A DNA stretch of 64,000 bases from Gigaspora margarita. Taxonomy: Eukaryota; Glomeromycota; Glomeromycetes; Diversisporales; Gigasporaceae. Of this stretch, positions 43,604 through 55,308 are shown in pieces. The notes under the pieces were generated by a model that was given only the letters and a program-made list of their open reading frames with translations, ran no database searches and was not told the origin of the DNA. Both the position numbers and the translations under genes were made by a program. Each line of letters opens with the position of its first letter. The stretch's first letter is position 1. Location of the stretch: the NCBI GenBank assembly GCA_009809945.1, contig WTPW01000984.1, forward strand, positions 43,731-107,730, read 5' to 3'.

Positions 43604-43900
43604 ATGATACTATAGATGGCAGTGAAATTATAATGATAATTTTTACATTCTATAGTAGAAATTGTTGAAATAAGTTAACCAAAACTTTTTTAAAATTGAG
43701 ATGCCAAATTAAATTTCAATTGTTGAAATTTATTTATATGCAAAAATTAAATCAATGGTAGAATTAAATCAACAGTTAAAACTAAATCAATACTTGAAGT
43801 TAATTCACTAGTTGAAATTAAACCAATGGTTGAAATTAAATTACCTGTTGAAATTAAATCAATAGTTGAAATTAAAATTAATAGTTTAAGGGTTCTCATG
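43604..43900 (+). repeat. 'gttgaaattaaatcaat' minisatellite with TE-like end
   Basis: About seven units of 18-20 bp at 43740-43885, preceded by ACTATAGATGGCAGTGAAAT. An inverted partner lies at 48985-49195, ending AATTTCACCACCATCTATAG. The two could be the ends of one 5.6-kb element or two separate copies. Confidence 0.6.
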
Positions 43901-44073
43901 CATCTCTTTTAATATTAATAATAGAGATCATGCACAAGTATTACAAGTAATACTAATAGTAACTTTGTTAAAAATTTATGTTGCAAAATACTAATATTAA
44001 ATTTTAGCCAATCAGCACAACTCTATTATAAAAAAGAATAGTCCCTGTTCATCTTTTTTTTGTTTATTAAATA

Positions 44074-44581
44074 TCAGAGATGATGCTAAAATCGGATGAT
44101 GCTGAAATCCACGTGATCGCTATATCATCAGATTTCCTAAAATTTCCAAAAATCATGTAAACAATCAACCTACACTATGTAATCAAAACAATCGAATGGG
44201 GTCAGTTAGAGTGAGGCTAATTCAATACTGCATAAATTGCATCTTGATATCTATATATAAAAGATCTTCTAACTATATCAAAATGGCATCCCTAACCCTA
44301 ACCCTAAATACAAGGCAAATTTTTTTTTGTTAGTAGTTTTATAGACACTTTTTGCCTCATAGTTAGGGTTAGGTTTAGGGTCTTCTCTTTGATATAGTTA
44401 GAAGGTCTTTTATATATAGATATCAAGAATGCATATAGGCATACCGACCGGTTATAGAATTTGATGTAGTGTAGATCGATTGTTTACACAAATTTTGGAA
44501 ATTTTAGGAAATTTTAGGAAATCTAATGATATGGCGATCACGTGGATTTCAGCATCATTTGATTTTAGCATTATCCCTGAC
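44074..44581. mobile_element. Palindromic element with telomere-like repeats in its arms
   Basis: TCAGAGATGATGCTAAAATC at the left, complement ending GATTTTAGCATTATCCCTGA at the right; arms run through 'gaaatccacgtgatcgc'. ATTAAATA lies at 44066-44073 and 44582-44589, a possible 8-bp duplication (ends offset by one base). CCCTAA units at 44290-44307 pair with TTAGGG units at 44361-44380 near the centre. The ORF 44452-44688 (minus) is a shadow. Confidence 0.85.
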
Positions 44582-46640
44582 ATTAAATATACTAAAAAAA
44601 ACTTATTCAAAATTGTGAAATACAAATTTGCAGTTATGACAATACAATAGATTATGGCAATACAATAGGTTAAAACAAGAGAAAACATATAAAAAGTTGT
44701 GAAAATAGAAAAAAGTTAACAATAATACAAAGTTATAGCTTATAAAAATATAAAAGGTTACTGCAATAAAAATAGATATATCAATGAGTATTTAATAAGT
44801 ATTTTATTTTTAAAAAACAATTATTTTTTCAATTATTGCATGATTAAATTTTATTATCAATGTTAAAAAAAAAACAGAAAAATAGACTCATTGTCTCTAA
44901 TAAAATATTTTAGCATATTGTAGATTAGATCTAATTACATAAATCAGATGTTTGCCTAAGAACTATATCTAATATTTTAACGTAGAATACAGTTTGTTTG
45001 CATGATTTTGTTCTAATTCAGTACTTCTGTACTTTTCCTGTACGATGGTTGTTTTCCATATTTGGTTTTTTCCTTTTTTTTAGATTTTTTTTTATATTAT
45101 TTTAATTAAAATAAATAAAAATTTTCCCTAATTGCCTGAAAATACTTGATCAAAGATCAACCTGTCTTTGCCTTGTATATTCTCCTTTAGGAATCAGATC
45201 ATGCCAAATTAACCTAAAAAAATCTTTACGTTTTTATATACTCTATACTATACATTACTGTATACTCTTTACTCTATTTAAATTTACTATTTCGAATTCG
45301 TAAACCATTACTAGAGTACGGCCCACCCATCCACCTTGCAAACTTATGTTTTATTTATATTTTTTTTGATGAAATTTCTTGTTACACATTCTAGTAGATC
45401 TCGATTTCAAATTAGCAGATCTGCGCCGATTTTCTTTAAAAAGATCGATTCCCGAACATGGTGGCAGTGTATTTAAAACTTCACTAACACGAATGGCTTA
45501 TGTATATTTTATGATATAAAAATTATATGTTTTATCTACTTTATCTGTATTAACGTTAATCTTTATATTAATAAGCCTCAAATACTATTTATTTGTTAAA
45601 ATAAAGATTAAAATTTATTTTTTTCTTATTTATTAATACCTTATAATAAAATCGTAACAAGCGATCTAATACAGTATAGTCTTTTTTAATATTGTGTAAG
45701 TTAGAAATTTTTGACCGAAATTCAAATATTAACCAATTGGCCGTTGGCCGTTTGCCAACTAATTGCTAAAAAAATTGGCTGCAAAAAATTGCCAACACCG
45801 ACCAAATGTACTGAGCAACATGGGTGGCATGAAGTGCCACCCATCGTACTAACGATTCATATAGAATACGGATTGAATAATTGAATCCAGATTTGCAGGT
45901 TATATACAAAGTAGTATTCAGAATGGCCTTTAATTAAAGAATAGGATCGAGGTACTACTACCTTTGTTAACTCTCATAAGTAATTAATACTAAAGTATAA
46001 GTGAAGCTACTATAATTTAAATTTATTAAACCTAAGAATGGTTTTTTGTCTTATTACAAATCTTCATCATGACGACTAATTCACAGACCGCATCAAACAT
46101 ATTTTAAATTTGATTTTATTATTTTACCGTTTCTATAAACTCGTGGGTACAGGAAAATAGAAGATACTGGCTAGTTGTATTAGTAATATTGGTAATCAGA
46201 AGATTGAAAGGCATTGGCCTTCCAATTCTAATGCTTTCTAGTAACTTTGATATTGAAGATCATATGCAACTAGAAAAACATCATATATATTTGAATTTCA
46301 ATATTCAGTAAAGACTTATACTTGCATTTTTTTAATTTCTTTTCATAAAACAAAAACAAGCTATATATAGTATTGAATCTCATAAGTTGTCCTATTATGC
46401 TGAGGTTCTTATTACAATAAGAGACTTTCATGGCTTGCTATGAACAAGCTTCAGAACTTCATGCATTTGTAATTTTTTTCTATTTTTTATATAGTACACT
46501 TATCTGATATTATATAGGATGACAATATGCTAAAAATATATAGCCACAACTAATCAAATACTACCTCTAACTCTATGTGATATCAGGTAAGTGTGAATAG
46601 CTTTTGGGGAGTTGAGCAACAACTAATTAATTATATTGAC
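44582..46640. other. AT-rich intergenic stretch, no supported gene
   Basis: No ORF of interest. A short perfect hairpin TGGGTGGCA/TGCCACCCA lies at 45821-45843 next to a 'ttggc'-rich patch (45735-45800). Confidence 0.5.
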
Positions 46641-46649
46641 TTCATTTAG

Positions 46650-47230
46650 ATAATCAAATCAATTCTACTATTCATCATACAATAATCTCAAATATAAACA
46701 ATGATTTTGTATTTAATCACGGTCGCAAGGAGTATTGATATATTTAAATTGGTTGTCACTTAACTCTTAAAAGATATTTTCTGAACAGAACACTTATATA
46801 AAGTTAGGGGTAGTGTTTGATTAGTTGCAGCTAAAATAAGGCTTCTGAAGTGTTGTTTTTATTTGATTGTGAAAAGCTTGAGAACTAGTATTAATAAGTA
46901 AGAAGAAATATTTAAATAAACATTTAATATTTACAGAAATAACGATTACAAAACAACTATTCCTTTTCTATATTAATTTTTAAGCCATCTGAGCATTGAT
47001 TTATTTTATTTAATGAGAAACAAAATTTTTATTTGACTAATAGAAACTTGGAGGAATTAGTAAACTTCTATATATTTTAGCTAATTGTTATATTCAAAAA
47101 GTGGCCTGTTGGGAAAATAAATTTTAGAGAATTGTATATAAACCTTCTATATTATCCTTGGTAGTGGAACAAAGATAAAAGAGGTGAAATAATTTCTATT
47201 TTTCTTTTTTTTTAGCCAGTTCTTTAATTA
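46650..47230 (+). repeat. Long direct repeat, left copy (~580 bp)
   Basis: Aligns with 48150-48720: 'attcatcatacaataatct', 'gcaaggagtattgatata', 'aaattggttgtcactt', 'gattagttgcagctaaaataaggctt', ending 'tatttttctttttttttagccagttct'. Separated from the right copy by about 0.9 kb. Confidence 0.85.
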
Positions 47231-48149
47231 TATACTTACAATGATCTTCTATAACTCTATTTGCTGATCACTTGTACCAATAAAATGCTAACACTTCAGA
47301 AGTAAAGTCTCAAGAAAACAGCAAAAAAACCAAAGAAAACATGCAACCTGGTAGCTATTATTTAGAGATATAGTTAACTGAGTATTTACTAATATCTTTA
47401 GAGTTTGTCACTTACCACAAAACTGTTACTTGTAGTTTAGAGGTAAAGTTAATAAACTATCTGCTGACAAGCTTAGAGTTTATCACCCATCAAATTCTGA
47501 GAAGTATTTGGAGGTTCTATAACAGAAATAGGACTTATACAGGAAGATCTATTGTTTCTATCTTGGCTACAAGTGAACTCTTCATAGTATCATTGGTTCA
47601 TAAAGAATTTTTGAAAAGTAGATGATTTGGCATACTCCTCCAAAAGATCTGCAGTATTTACTGCTCCCAAAAAGGAAAGACACTAATTATATTAGATACA
47701 ATTGTCACAAGTTGGCTTGGAAACAAATAACGTAGACTGACATGTGGGACTTGTGGGAAAACCACTGGATGAAAATTCTAGAAGCTTTTATTTTAAGCAG
47801 TCCAGTCCACATGACTGCTTTACATTTAATATATTGGAACCTGGGCCAGTTAGACTGGATAAGGTTATGATATTAACAATTTTTATTTTCAAAGTCTGCG
47901 GTTATGTAAAGTACCTGTCAGCTAACTCTAGGCCTCAGATAAAGATTGTTGGTAGTGGAAGGCCGCATGAAGTCTGAGCTTCTTTTTCTCAAAAATGTAT
48001 ATATTATTCTCTTCTGCATGTAATAATATAAATTTAATAAAGAACTAGAGCAAGGTCTCGGTTATAAGACATAAAAAAAAATAATCATATGCTTACTATC
48101 ATTAATTAAATAGATTTTATCATATGATTCATCATATCAATTTTGTTTA
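47231..48149 (+). other. Spacer between direct repeats with possible coding remnants
   Basis: The plus strand at 47744-47977 has a 77-residue ORF containing NILEPGPVRLDKV and ANSRPQIKIVGSGRP but no ATG at its annotated start (GTG). An alternative frame over 47640-47860 reads KDLQYLLLPKRKDTN, then MWDLWENHWMKILEAFILSS. Which, if either, was coding is unclear. No family recognised. Confidence 0.3.
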
Positions 48150-48720
48150 AATAATCAAATTATTTCTATTATTCATCATATAATAATCTTGGATATGGAC
48201 AATGATTTGTATTTAATTATAAGTGCAAGGAGTATTAATATAATTAAATTGGTTGTCACTCAACTCCTCAAAAGTTATTTCTCCAACAGGATACTTACCT
48301 GATATCATATAGGTTTAGAGGTAATATTTGATTAGTTGTGACTAAAATAAGGCTTTTGAAGTATTTTTATTCAATTATAAAAAGCTAGAAAACTAGTATT
48401 AATAAGTAAGAGAAAATATTTAAATAAATATTTAATTTTACAAAAATAACAAATTGATACTTTTCTATATTAATTCTTAAACCATCTGAGCATTAATTTA
48501 TTTTATTCAATAAGAGACAAAATTTTTATTCAAATAATAGAAATTGGAGAAATTAGTAAACCCCTATATATTTTAGCAAATTGTTATTTTGAATAAGTGG
48601 CCTGCAGAAAAATAACTTTCAGAAAATTTACTATAAACTTCTATTATTCTTGGCAGTGGAGCAAAAACAAAAGAGATGAAATAATTTCTATTTTTCTTTT
48701 TTTTTATAGCCAGTTCTATA
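48150..48720 (+). repeat. Long direct repeat, right copy (~570 bp)
   Basis: Partner of 46650-47230, diverged with many T/A substitutions. 'atcatatgattcatcatat' recurs at 48116 and 48750, so a longer nested duplication is likely. Confidence 0.85.
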
Positions 48721-48984
48721 ACTTACTATCATTAATCAAATAGATATTCATCATATGATTCATCAGATTATTTTAAAGTTATTTCCCTAATAGGCCATTT
48801 AGCTGCAACTAAACAAATGTTCTATGTGGTGTCTGATAGCCCGATTGAAAAAAAGAGACAAGGATACAGTAATTTAAAGTTTGTATTACTAGCAGAGTGT
48901 GAGCATTCCAATTTTTTCTATTTACATCAATAAATATTGATATGCCCAATTTTGAAGTAACTATTTTTATAATAATAGCTATAT

Positions 48985-49195
48985 TTATTAACTATATTGT
49001 ATTAATTTTAATATTAGATTATTTCAACTGTTAAATTAATTTTGATAGTTAATTTATTTTCAACTATTGAATTAATTTTGACTATTAAATTAATTTCAAC
49101 TATTAAAAATAATTTCAGTTTCAACAGTTGAATTTAATTTTCAACCATTGAAATTTTCAAAATTAAAATTTAATTTCACCACCATCTATAGGTAA
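48985..49195 (-). repeat. 'atttcaactattgaatta' minisatellite, inverted partner of 43604-43900
   Basis: Complementary units at similar period, ending with the complement of the TATAGATGG-type end. Confidence 0.6.
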
Positions 49196-49865
49196 TACAC
49201 TGTAGATAACTCACTAATGCATGTTATTAAAATTATTCATATCTCAATTAATCTAATTTCAAAGATACAAAACTGTATATGAGAAACAGATGGCAATTTT
49301 TAAATCTCAAAGATACATAGTGCACATAATGAATGAAAATTAATTTTTTAAAAAAATATATAGATAATAATTTATAGTAATAGATTAATTACAAATTATA
49401 ATGAATCTATTATGTCATTAATATAAAAATGATTACATGTCACAATAATTACAGATTATATAGTATTGTCAACTTATTTTGAATTTTCTCATGGTCTAAT
49501 TATGGTTTTTGAATATAGCAAATCAAAAAAATAGCAAAGTGCAATTGAATTTTATTTTTATTTTAATTATTAAACTATGCTAATTGCTATTTATTATGCT
49601 CTTACATAAGAAATTAGTAGATATTTTGGTGTAGACAGGACATTTGTAACATCCAGATAATTTTATTTTTTTTGATTAATTCTCAATTATACTGTAAAAT
49701 GTCATTTTTTGCAAGTATAGAATTTGTATTAGTATTCACCAACTATGACATATTTCTTCACATATTTTCCTATATTAATTGTAAATAAATTTGATTTGTG
49801 ATAACATTCTTGATTATAGCTTATTTATTGATATATTAGTCTTAACATTTTAATTATGGGATATA

Positions 49866-50165
49866 TAACCAATCAAAAAGCTTTAAAGCAAAATAACTTG
49901 CTATATTAGTTTTAGCACACTGATCTGTGTTTACATTTTGATCATAACCATGATTTTATTGGTTGGTAGATCAACATAAAATTATGAATCACTAAGAAAA
50001 TTAATTGATTATCAGATAATATTGGCAGCAAAAATTTTGACTAAAAATTCTAGAAATCAATCATTTAAATATTTGGCTGAATGTAATTTTTGTTTTATTT
50101 GCTAATATATTCACTATTTTTTATTAATCTTATGGTTTTATCTATTGTGGAGTATTTATTGTGTT
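49866..50165 (+). repeat. Dispersed repeat, copy 2 (uninterrupted)
   Basis: Paralog of 13090-13530 lacking the 116-bp MITE; at about 50090-50100 the sequence passes directly from 'gtaattttt' to 'tatttgctaatatatt'. The ORF 50090-50272 is hydrophobic low complexity and starts at a non-ATG codon. Confidence 0.75.
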
Positions 50166-50380
50166 TCTTGCTTGCACTTGCACTTATTCTTGCACTTATT
50201 CTTGAACTTGATACTATTATACAAAATGTTTCCAAATTTCATGAGCTTTTTTTAGCCCAAAATAGTTTGTAAAGATTAGGTAATCAAGAAAAAAAGTAAA
50301 TTTGACAAATTCACATTTCACAATTTTGAGTTGTTTAAGGATGTTAATAAGGGTGTTAAAAATTATATAATAATTACTCA

Positions 50381-50631
50381 AATGTAATAATACTTGTTGC
50401 AGATTATAATAAAATCAGATAATTGTGAAATTTACGGGTCTCAATTTAAAAATATAATCACTACTAAAATCCATTTATACTTCTTTCCTAATAACCATAA
50501 CCCTAAACCCTAACTTAACTATAAAAAAAAATCCAACAAAAAAGGCCCAAAAAAATTTTAAAAATCGGACATAAATAAGTTCAAATTTCATTATGATCTG
50601 ACTTCATTATGATCTGTCACAATAATTACTC
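50381..50631. mobile_element. MITE with telomere-like core, copy 1
   Basis: Ends of the type 'taataattnntgncagat(c/t)ataat' and complement 'attatgatctgtcacaataa'. The core contains CCCTAAACCCTAAC at about 50501-50514. Same family as 55579-55810. Confidence 0.75.
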
Positions 50632-50639
50632 GACCATGA

Positions 50640-51140
50640 TAATCATCATAATAACCTTACATATTTCTGCTAGTTTTCCCACATTCAGGTCACATTTTTC
50701 GGATACGACCAATCAAAAATGTTAAAGTAAACAGACCCAGAATTGAAGTATATATAGATATAGATAGATAGAATAAAGATTATTTTGGGATGCGGTTTAC
50801 TAATGTCTCGATTTTATGAATTGATGATCAATTAATGAAATTATAGATGCTTAATGAAATTATTTTTGAATTGATGAATAGTTTCGTCATTTTGCGATTG
50901 TGCCAAAATTTCATATAAACACCAAGAAATTTTTCTATAAACTTGGACAGCATATTCCTTAGAATAATATTCTAATTCAAAATTAATTTCTTCACTAATA
51001 ATTATAGATCAAAATAATTTTGTCAAGAATTTCGTCATTTCGTAGGTTTAATTTCGTCTACTAATAAAATCAATTTCATCAAGCATCACTAATCGAAATG
51101 TCGCAATAATGCAAATAATCGCAGGAATGATGTAATAATT
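50640..51140. repeat. Degenerate inverted repeats ('gatgcttaatgaaatt')
   Basis: GATGCTTAATGAAATT at about 50847 and its complement AATTTCATCAAGCATC at about 51071 bracket an element of about 240 bp. A GATA-type microsatellite is at 50750-50770. No gene. Confidence 0.5.
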
Positions 51141-51464
51141 ACTCATCTACGTATCTATGTAAGTTTTTCCCACAATCAGGTCACATTTTCAGATACGGCT
51201 AATCAAAAGCATGATCTCGAATTGAGTTATAAAGATATACTGGATATTATTGGCATAAGCGGAATGAAAATTCTGCCTATAAACATAGAACCGAGTGTAT
51301 ACTGATCTATACAATGCGATCTTGATGTAGTGACCAGTGTATTATTGCAAATAAAAAAAAAAATTTGATTTCACTATATGAAAACAACTAATTAGATTAG
51401 CACTTAAGAGTTACATATATTTAATTATATAATTTAAAGAATATGCAAAAATACATTAATTTTT

Positions 51465-51615
51465 AATCGGATGCAATTCTTGTCTAACGCAATTTTGTTT
51501 GCTATTTAATTTTACGTATATTTTTGCCTGCAAATTTTTAGTCTGACATAATTTTCATTTTGACACAATGTTTAATCTGAAACAACTTTTATTCTGACGC
51601 AAAATTTTAACATGA
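51465..51615. repeat. Degenerate ~20-bp tandem repeat 'aatctgacgcaattttt'
   Basis: At least six variants of (t)ctgacgcaa in a row, similar in style to the subrepeat arms of the foldback at 6719-7403. Confidence 0.65.
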
Positions 51616-52640
51616 TGTGTATAAATTAATATAACAGATCAAGTTTAATCGTTATATTATTAATTTTTAAACCAAATATATTGTCAATTAAACTCGTCAT
51701 TTAACGTGAGTTCAGTTTCTAATTGTTTCAAATATCAAAATCAACGTGTATGAATACATTTCTAATGCAATTATTTATTATAACTTAAAAATTTGGAAAC
51801 TAAAAAAAAAAAAAAAATACAAAAATGTAGAATAATATTTTGTGAAAACTTCTATTGTTGCCCTAATTATCTACTTGTGTAATAATTTATGAAACAACTT
51901 AGTAATATTTATCTGAACATGTAAATCGATATGTAAGCCAAACTCAAGCAAGTGTCAAAATGTAACCATTTTTTATTTGACTAAAGCACTCATAGGTTAT
52001 GGATTGTAGTATGATTGTTTCGCTAGTATCTGTGTCTTTTATCTTTTTAATGCTACATTAATTTAAGTCTATATTTATTCTAGTTTAACAATAAATGTCG
52101 TTTAATTAAATTCAATACGAAATAATTAAAAAGTATGTGAGGAAGTGAAAAAGTCGTTCTAATATTGCATATATGAATCTTTAGATGTTCTTTAACACGA
52201 TTATGATATTAATACACATCGATACATTACAATGAAGTAGTCATGGATTAAATTATAATATAAATAAGAAGCCAAGAAAATATATCGTAGTAACACTAAT
52301 ATCTGGTATTATGTAAAAAAATGAAGAGAAAATTTCTTTCTTTGTTTATGATAACCACACGCATAAAGATGTTTACGTAATTTGAATAAAACACAACGGA
52401 TTTAAAACAAAGCAATAAATTGTTATTATTTTTAAAACAATATCTAATTTCAGATTGTGTTACATAATTGTGTGAATTGACGATAAAGACGTGTTACTAA
52501 TTGTTTATGTTAAAGTTTGTGTTACATAGGGCACTTTCTTCAATCAATGTAATACAATTAAATTTTGACTAATTAGGATGTGCAGATCATTTGACATTTT
52601 TGCTGACTGATAACGAATAAAATGAACCTTTTAGTCCCAA
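51616..52640. other. AT-rich intergenic stretch upstream of the LRR gene
   Basis: No ORF or repeat of note; it contains mixed sequence with fewer inverted repeats than elsewhere. Confidence 0.5.
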
Positions 52641-52644
52641 CAAT

Positions 52645-52987
52645 TAACGACTCTTAAATCTTCATATTTGTTTAAACGGTTTAATTTTTTTACGATTAAA
52701 CTAGTATCCCTTTCTTTTTCATTAAAAGGCCGGCCCTTTTATATTTACGCGTAGAACCGAGTTAGACAACGATAGTTTAAAATTTTATACCCGGTTATAG
52801 CATCAGACTAACCAACCATTATCGAATCTTGAATTCTTACACTTTCTTAGACGATTCATTATTTACGATTAAATAAATACTTCTTTCTTTTTGAATGAAA
52901 AGGCCGGTTCTTGTATATCTACGCGTATAAACGAATTTATCAACGATAATTTAAATTTCTTACCCGGGTTATAACACAAACTAACTG
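52645..52987 (+). promoter_or_regulatory. Tandemly duplicated upstream region of the LRR gene
   Basis: Unit 1 (about 52645-52812) and unit 2 (about 52818-52987) align: TTACGATTAAA, 'ctttctttttcattaaaaggccgg', TATATTTACGCGTA / TATATCTACGCGTA, 'caacgata(g/a)tttaaa' and 'tacccgg(g)ttata'. The conserved GGCCGG and ACGCGT blocks stand out as candidate regulator-binding sites. Each unit also has a TATA-like sequence just before ACGCGT. Confidence 0.75.
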
Positions 52988-53017
52988 AGTCTAAACTTTA
53001 AGTGAAACTATTTTTGC

Positions 53018-53025
53018 TATAAATA
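53018..53025 (+). promoter_or_regulatory. TATA box of the LRR gene
   Basis: TATAAATA, 65 bp before the ATG, an appropriate distance for a short leader. Confidence 0.7.
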
Positions 53026-53090
53026 TTACAGAGAAGCAACAAGCGAGTGACAAATCTATATAAATCATCAAATAATAGAATTAAACTAAA

Positions 53091-54281
53091 ATGGTAAATG
53101 CACAAGCAATAGTTGATCAAGAATATCCTCGAGAAATAAGAAAAAAAATAAAGAACTTAGATCTAAGTAATAAAAACCTTGAAGGCTTTTTAAAATTAGA
53201 AGGATTTAGTAATCTAGAAGTTCTTAACTGTTCAAATAATCTATTAACTGATATTGATTTTTCGGATTTAAATCCAGAAAAAATAAAAGAAATTGATCTA
53301 AAAAATAATAAGCTTTCGACCAGAAATTTAACTTGCTTTAGCAAATTTGTTAATTTATTACATATAACAGTAGATATCAGTTTTCATGGAAGTTTAGAAC
53401 CTTTGAAAAATTTAGACAATTTATTTAGCATAACTATTGCTGGCACTAATATTGATAGTGGTTTAGAATACTTACCAGTTAGTGTACATTATACTGGTTT
53501 TATTAATGAGAGTTCGTCATTCGGTCTTACCCTATCACAACCTTCTTCTTGCGAAAATTTAGGCAGTCAGAAAATTTTTGCACAATTAGAAGAATATTTT
53601 ACATTAACCTCTTATTCTCGTGAAAGATTTATAGTTCTAGATGACAGTGTTTTTGACATATTTTATAACGAGAAAGATGCTCTAGAAGCTTGGAGAGTAG
53701 AAAATATTCTTGAATATCGAAAAAAAAATTACGAAAGACTCGAACAAATAATAAAAAGGGAATTTCATTATTTAAAATCTCGATTGACTAAGTTAGAAGA
53801 AACATTTGAACAACAAATAAAACCTTTAGATTTAAAGAACCTAATTCCGCAACAAATCAAAGAGAGAAAAGCTGAGATAACTAATATTCTTTGTATCGGA
53901 AAAGGTACTAGTGCTCACCTTCATGATGAGATTAAAGAAATGCGAAGAAAATTATCAGATTATAAAAAATTAGAACAATATTTACAAGGAGCAAGAAATC
54001 TAAATATTGATTTAGAAAAAATCAGATTAATTTGCAAGGAAGACAAAAACGAAATTTGTAAAGGTGCTTATAAAGAATTAAAGAGAATGGATGAAAATGA
54101 AACGAATATGTTACGTCGTTATAAAAAAATGGATACTAAGTTACATTATTATGAAATCGCTCTTAAAGAGTTTGTTCATGGCACAACGATTCTTGAATTG
54201 GCAAAACATATTGTTGAAATTCAAAAGCTAACTCAAAGAATATTAGGTCGTCGACTTACTCCAGGTTCGAGTAAAAAATAA
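53091..54281 (+). CDS. Leucine-rich-repeat protein with C-terminal coiled coil, 396 aa
   Basis: An intact single-exon ORF. Residues about 18-130 form four to five irregular LRRs: IKNLDLSNKNLEG, LEVLNCSNNLLTDID, IKEIDLKNNKLS and LLHITVDISFHGSLEPLKN. These are of the short bacterial/fungal type with N at the ladder position. Residues about 160-195 form a linker. Residues about 205-360 are highly charged and heptad-rich (EYRKKNYERLEQIIKRE, LTKLEETFEQQIK, EIKEMRRKLSDYKKLEQ), predicting long coiled coils. The end is basic (RILGRRLTPGSSKK). There is no signal peptide or membrane span, so it is probably intracellular. LRR plus coiled coil suggests protein-protein binding; no enzymatic motif is present. 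The N-terminus resembles LRR families expanded in Rhizophagus (from memory, not checked). The start ATG lies 65 bp after a TATA box; AATAAA overlaps the stop codon. It is flanked by intergenic DNA, with MITEs beginning near 54.7 kb. Confidence 0.92.
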   Translation: MVNAQAIVDQEYPREIRKKIKNLDLSNKNLEGFLKLEGFSNLEVLNCSNNLLTDIDFSDLNPEKIKEIDLKNNKLSTRNLTCFSKFVNLLHITVDISFHGSLEPLKNLDNLFSITIAGTNIDSGLEYLPVSVHYTGFINESSSFGLTLSQPSSCENLGSQKIFAQLEEYFTLTSYSRERFIVLDDSVFDIFYNEKDALEAWRVENILEYRKKNYERLEQIIKREFHYLKSRLTKLEETFEQQIKPLDLKNLIPQQIKERKAEITNILCIGKGTSAHLHDEIKEMRRKLSDYKKLEQYLQGARNLNIDLEKIRLICKEDKNEICKGAYKELKRMDENETNMLRRYKKMDTKLHYYEIALKEFVHGTTILELAKHIVEIQKLTQRILGRRLTPGSSKK

Positions 54282-54282
54282 A
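54277..54282 (+). terminator. Possible polyadenylation signal
   Basis: AATAAA overlaps the TAA stop of the LRR gene. Very common in AT-rich DNA, so weak evidence. Confidence 0.3.
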
Positions 54283-54699
54283 TAGTGTTATTTTTTACCG
54301 TTTTTATTAAAATCTACGCATATTTTAGAATGATTTTTATATACTATTATAACAAGATAAACATCTCTTTCAATTTGAATCTTGTTAGATAATTTAGGTG
54401 CTGTTAGAATAAGGCAAAAATTGATAACTTGTATCTTATTTATAAAATTTTAATAAAATTTGATGAAGTTCTCTTTTGAATATAGTCTTATTGATGCAGA
54501 ATTGTTAACGTTTGGTGTTACTTTGAATTACTTTTCTGGGAAATTTTGGTTGGATTAGAGTACATTTTTGGTGTCATCCTTCACATGACATAGAGCCAAT
54601 AGGGTTGTTTATTTTCATCGACACGAATCAGCCCGAAGAGATAAAAATAGCGAAAATCGCAAAAAAAATACAAGAAATAAACGTCTTGGTGCATTAATA

Positions 54700-55036
54700 A
54701 AAAATGTCGGGAGGACAATTTTACTATATGACATGCCCTGACCCTAACCCCAAACTAATCCTTAGATCCTTAGCCTGCTTTAATTAAAAATCAAAACCAC
54801 ATGACTGGACACGTCCCCCATTTTTGATAATTGATTTTCTTTTAAATAGCTTTTTGGGGGGGGGACGCTTAAAGCCTGGCACCTTACGAAATTACTGATT
54901 TTTAATTAATATTAGGGTTAGGGTTGCTAACACCAAACTAACACATGACTGGACACGGCTTTAAAATTCCCATTTTTGATAAATGATTTTCTTTTAAATA
55001 GTTTTTTGGGGGTCGTTTATAGCCTGGCACCGATTT
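54700..55036. repeat. Tandem duplication with telomere-like blocks
   Basis: 'cacatgactggacacg...catttttgataa(t/a)tgattttcttttaaatag...gcctggcacc' occurs at 54793-54890 and 54934-55031 (period about 141). Telomere-like CCCTAACCCC at about 54727 and TTAGGGTTAGGG at about 54912 precede the units. A G9 run is at about 54855-54863. Confidence 0.85.
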
Positions 55037-55038
55037 TA

Positions 55039-55255
55039 CAGGGCTATCCCCAAATTTCCGGGTCGGATGCGTCGGATCTAGGTCGGCGTTTAGCCCTATT
55101 TGTTAGCAGGTTCTATAGCAAAATTATCAGCTGGGCATTTTTTACTTAATGAATGGATATGATTATTAGTAAAATTTTTTATGATCTTGGGGCAAAATTG
55201 ATCAATTCCGATCCAGCCGACCATGATTCCGATGCACTCCGACGTATCCCGACCC
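55039..55255. mobile_element. 239-bp GC-richer palindromic MITE, copy 2 (truncated)
   Basis: CAGGGCTATCCCCAAATTTC then CCGGGTCGGATGCGTCGG, the reverse-oriented counterpart of 15944-16182; TA at 55037-55038. The final CCGGAATTTGG-type end is missing, replaced by unrelated sequence after about 55255. ORFs 55153-55335 and 55179-55475 overlap it and are not genes. Confidence 0.8.
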
Positions 55256-55308
55256 GTGTTAACCCGCGAATTACCTCTCGGAAATCGAGGCTAATGGAGC
55301 AACTATCA

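Noticed and set aside
46650..48720. LTR retrotransposon
   Set aside because: Direct repeats lack TG/CA ends, primer-binding site and any recognisable gag or pol motif.
53117..53344. 75-aa ORF on the minus strand
   Set aside because: Antisense shadow of the LRR gene.
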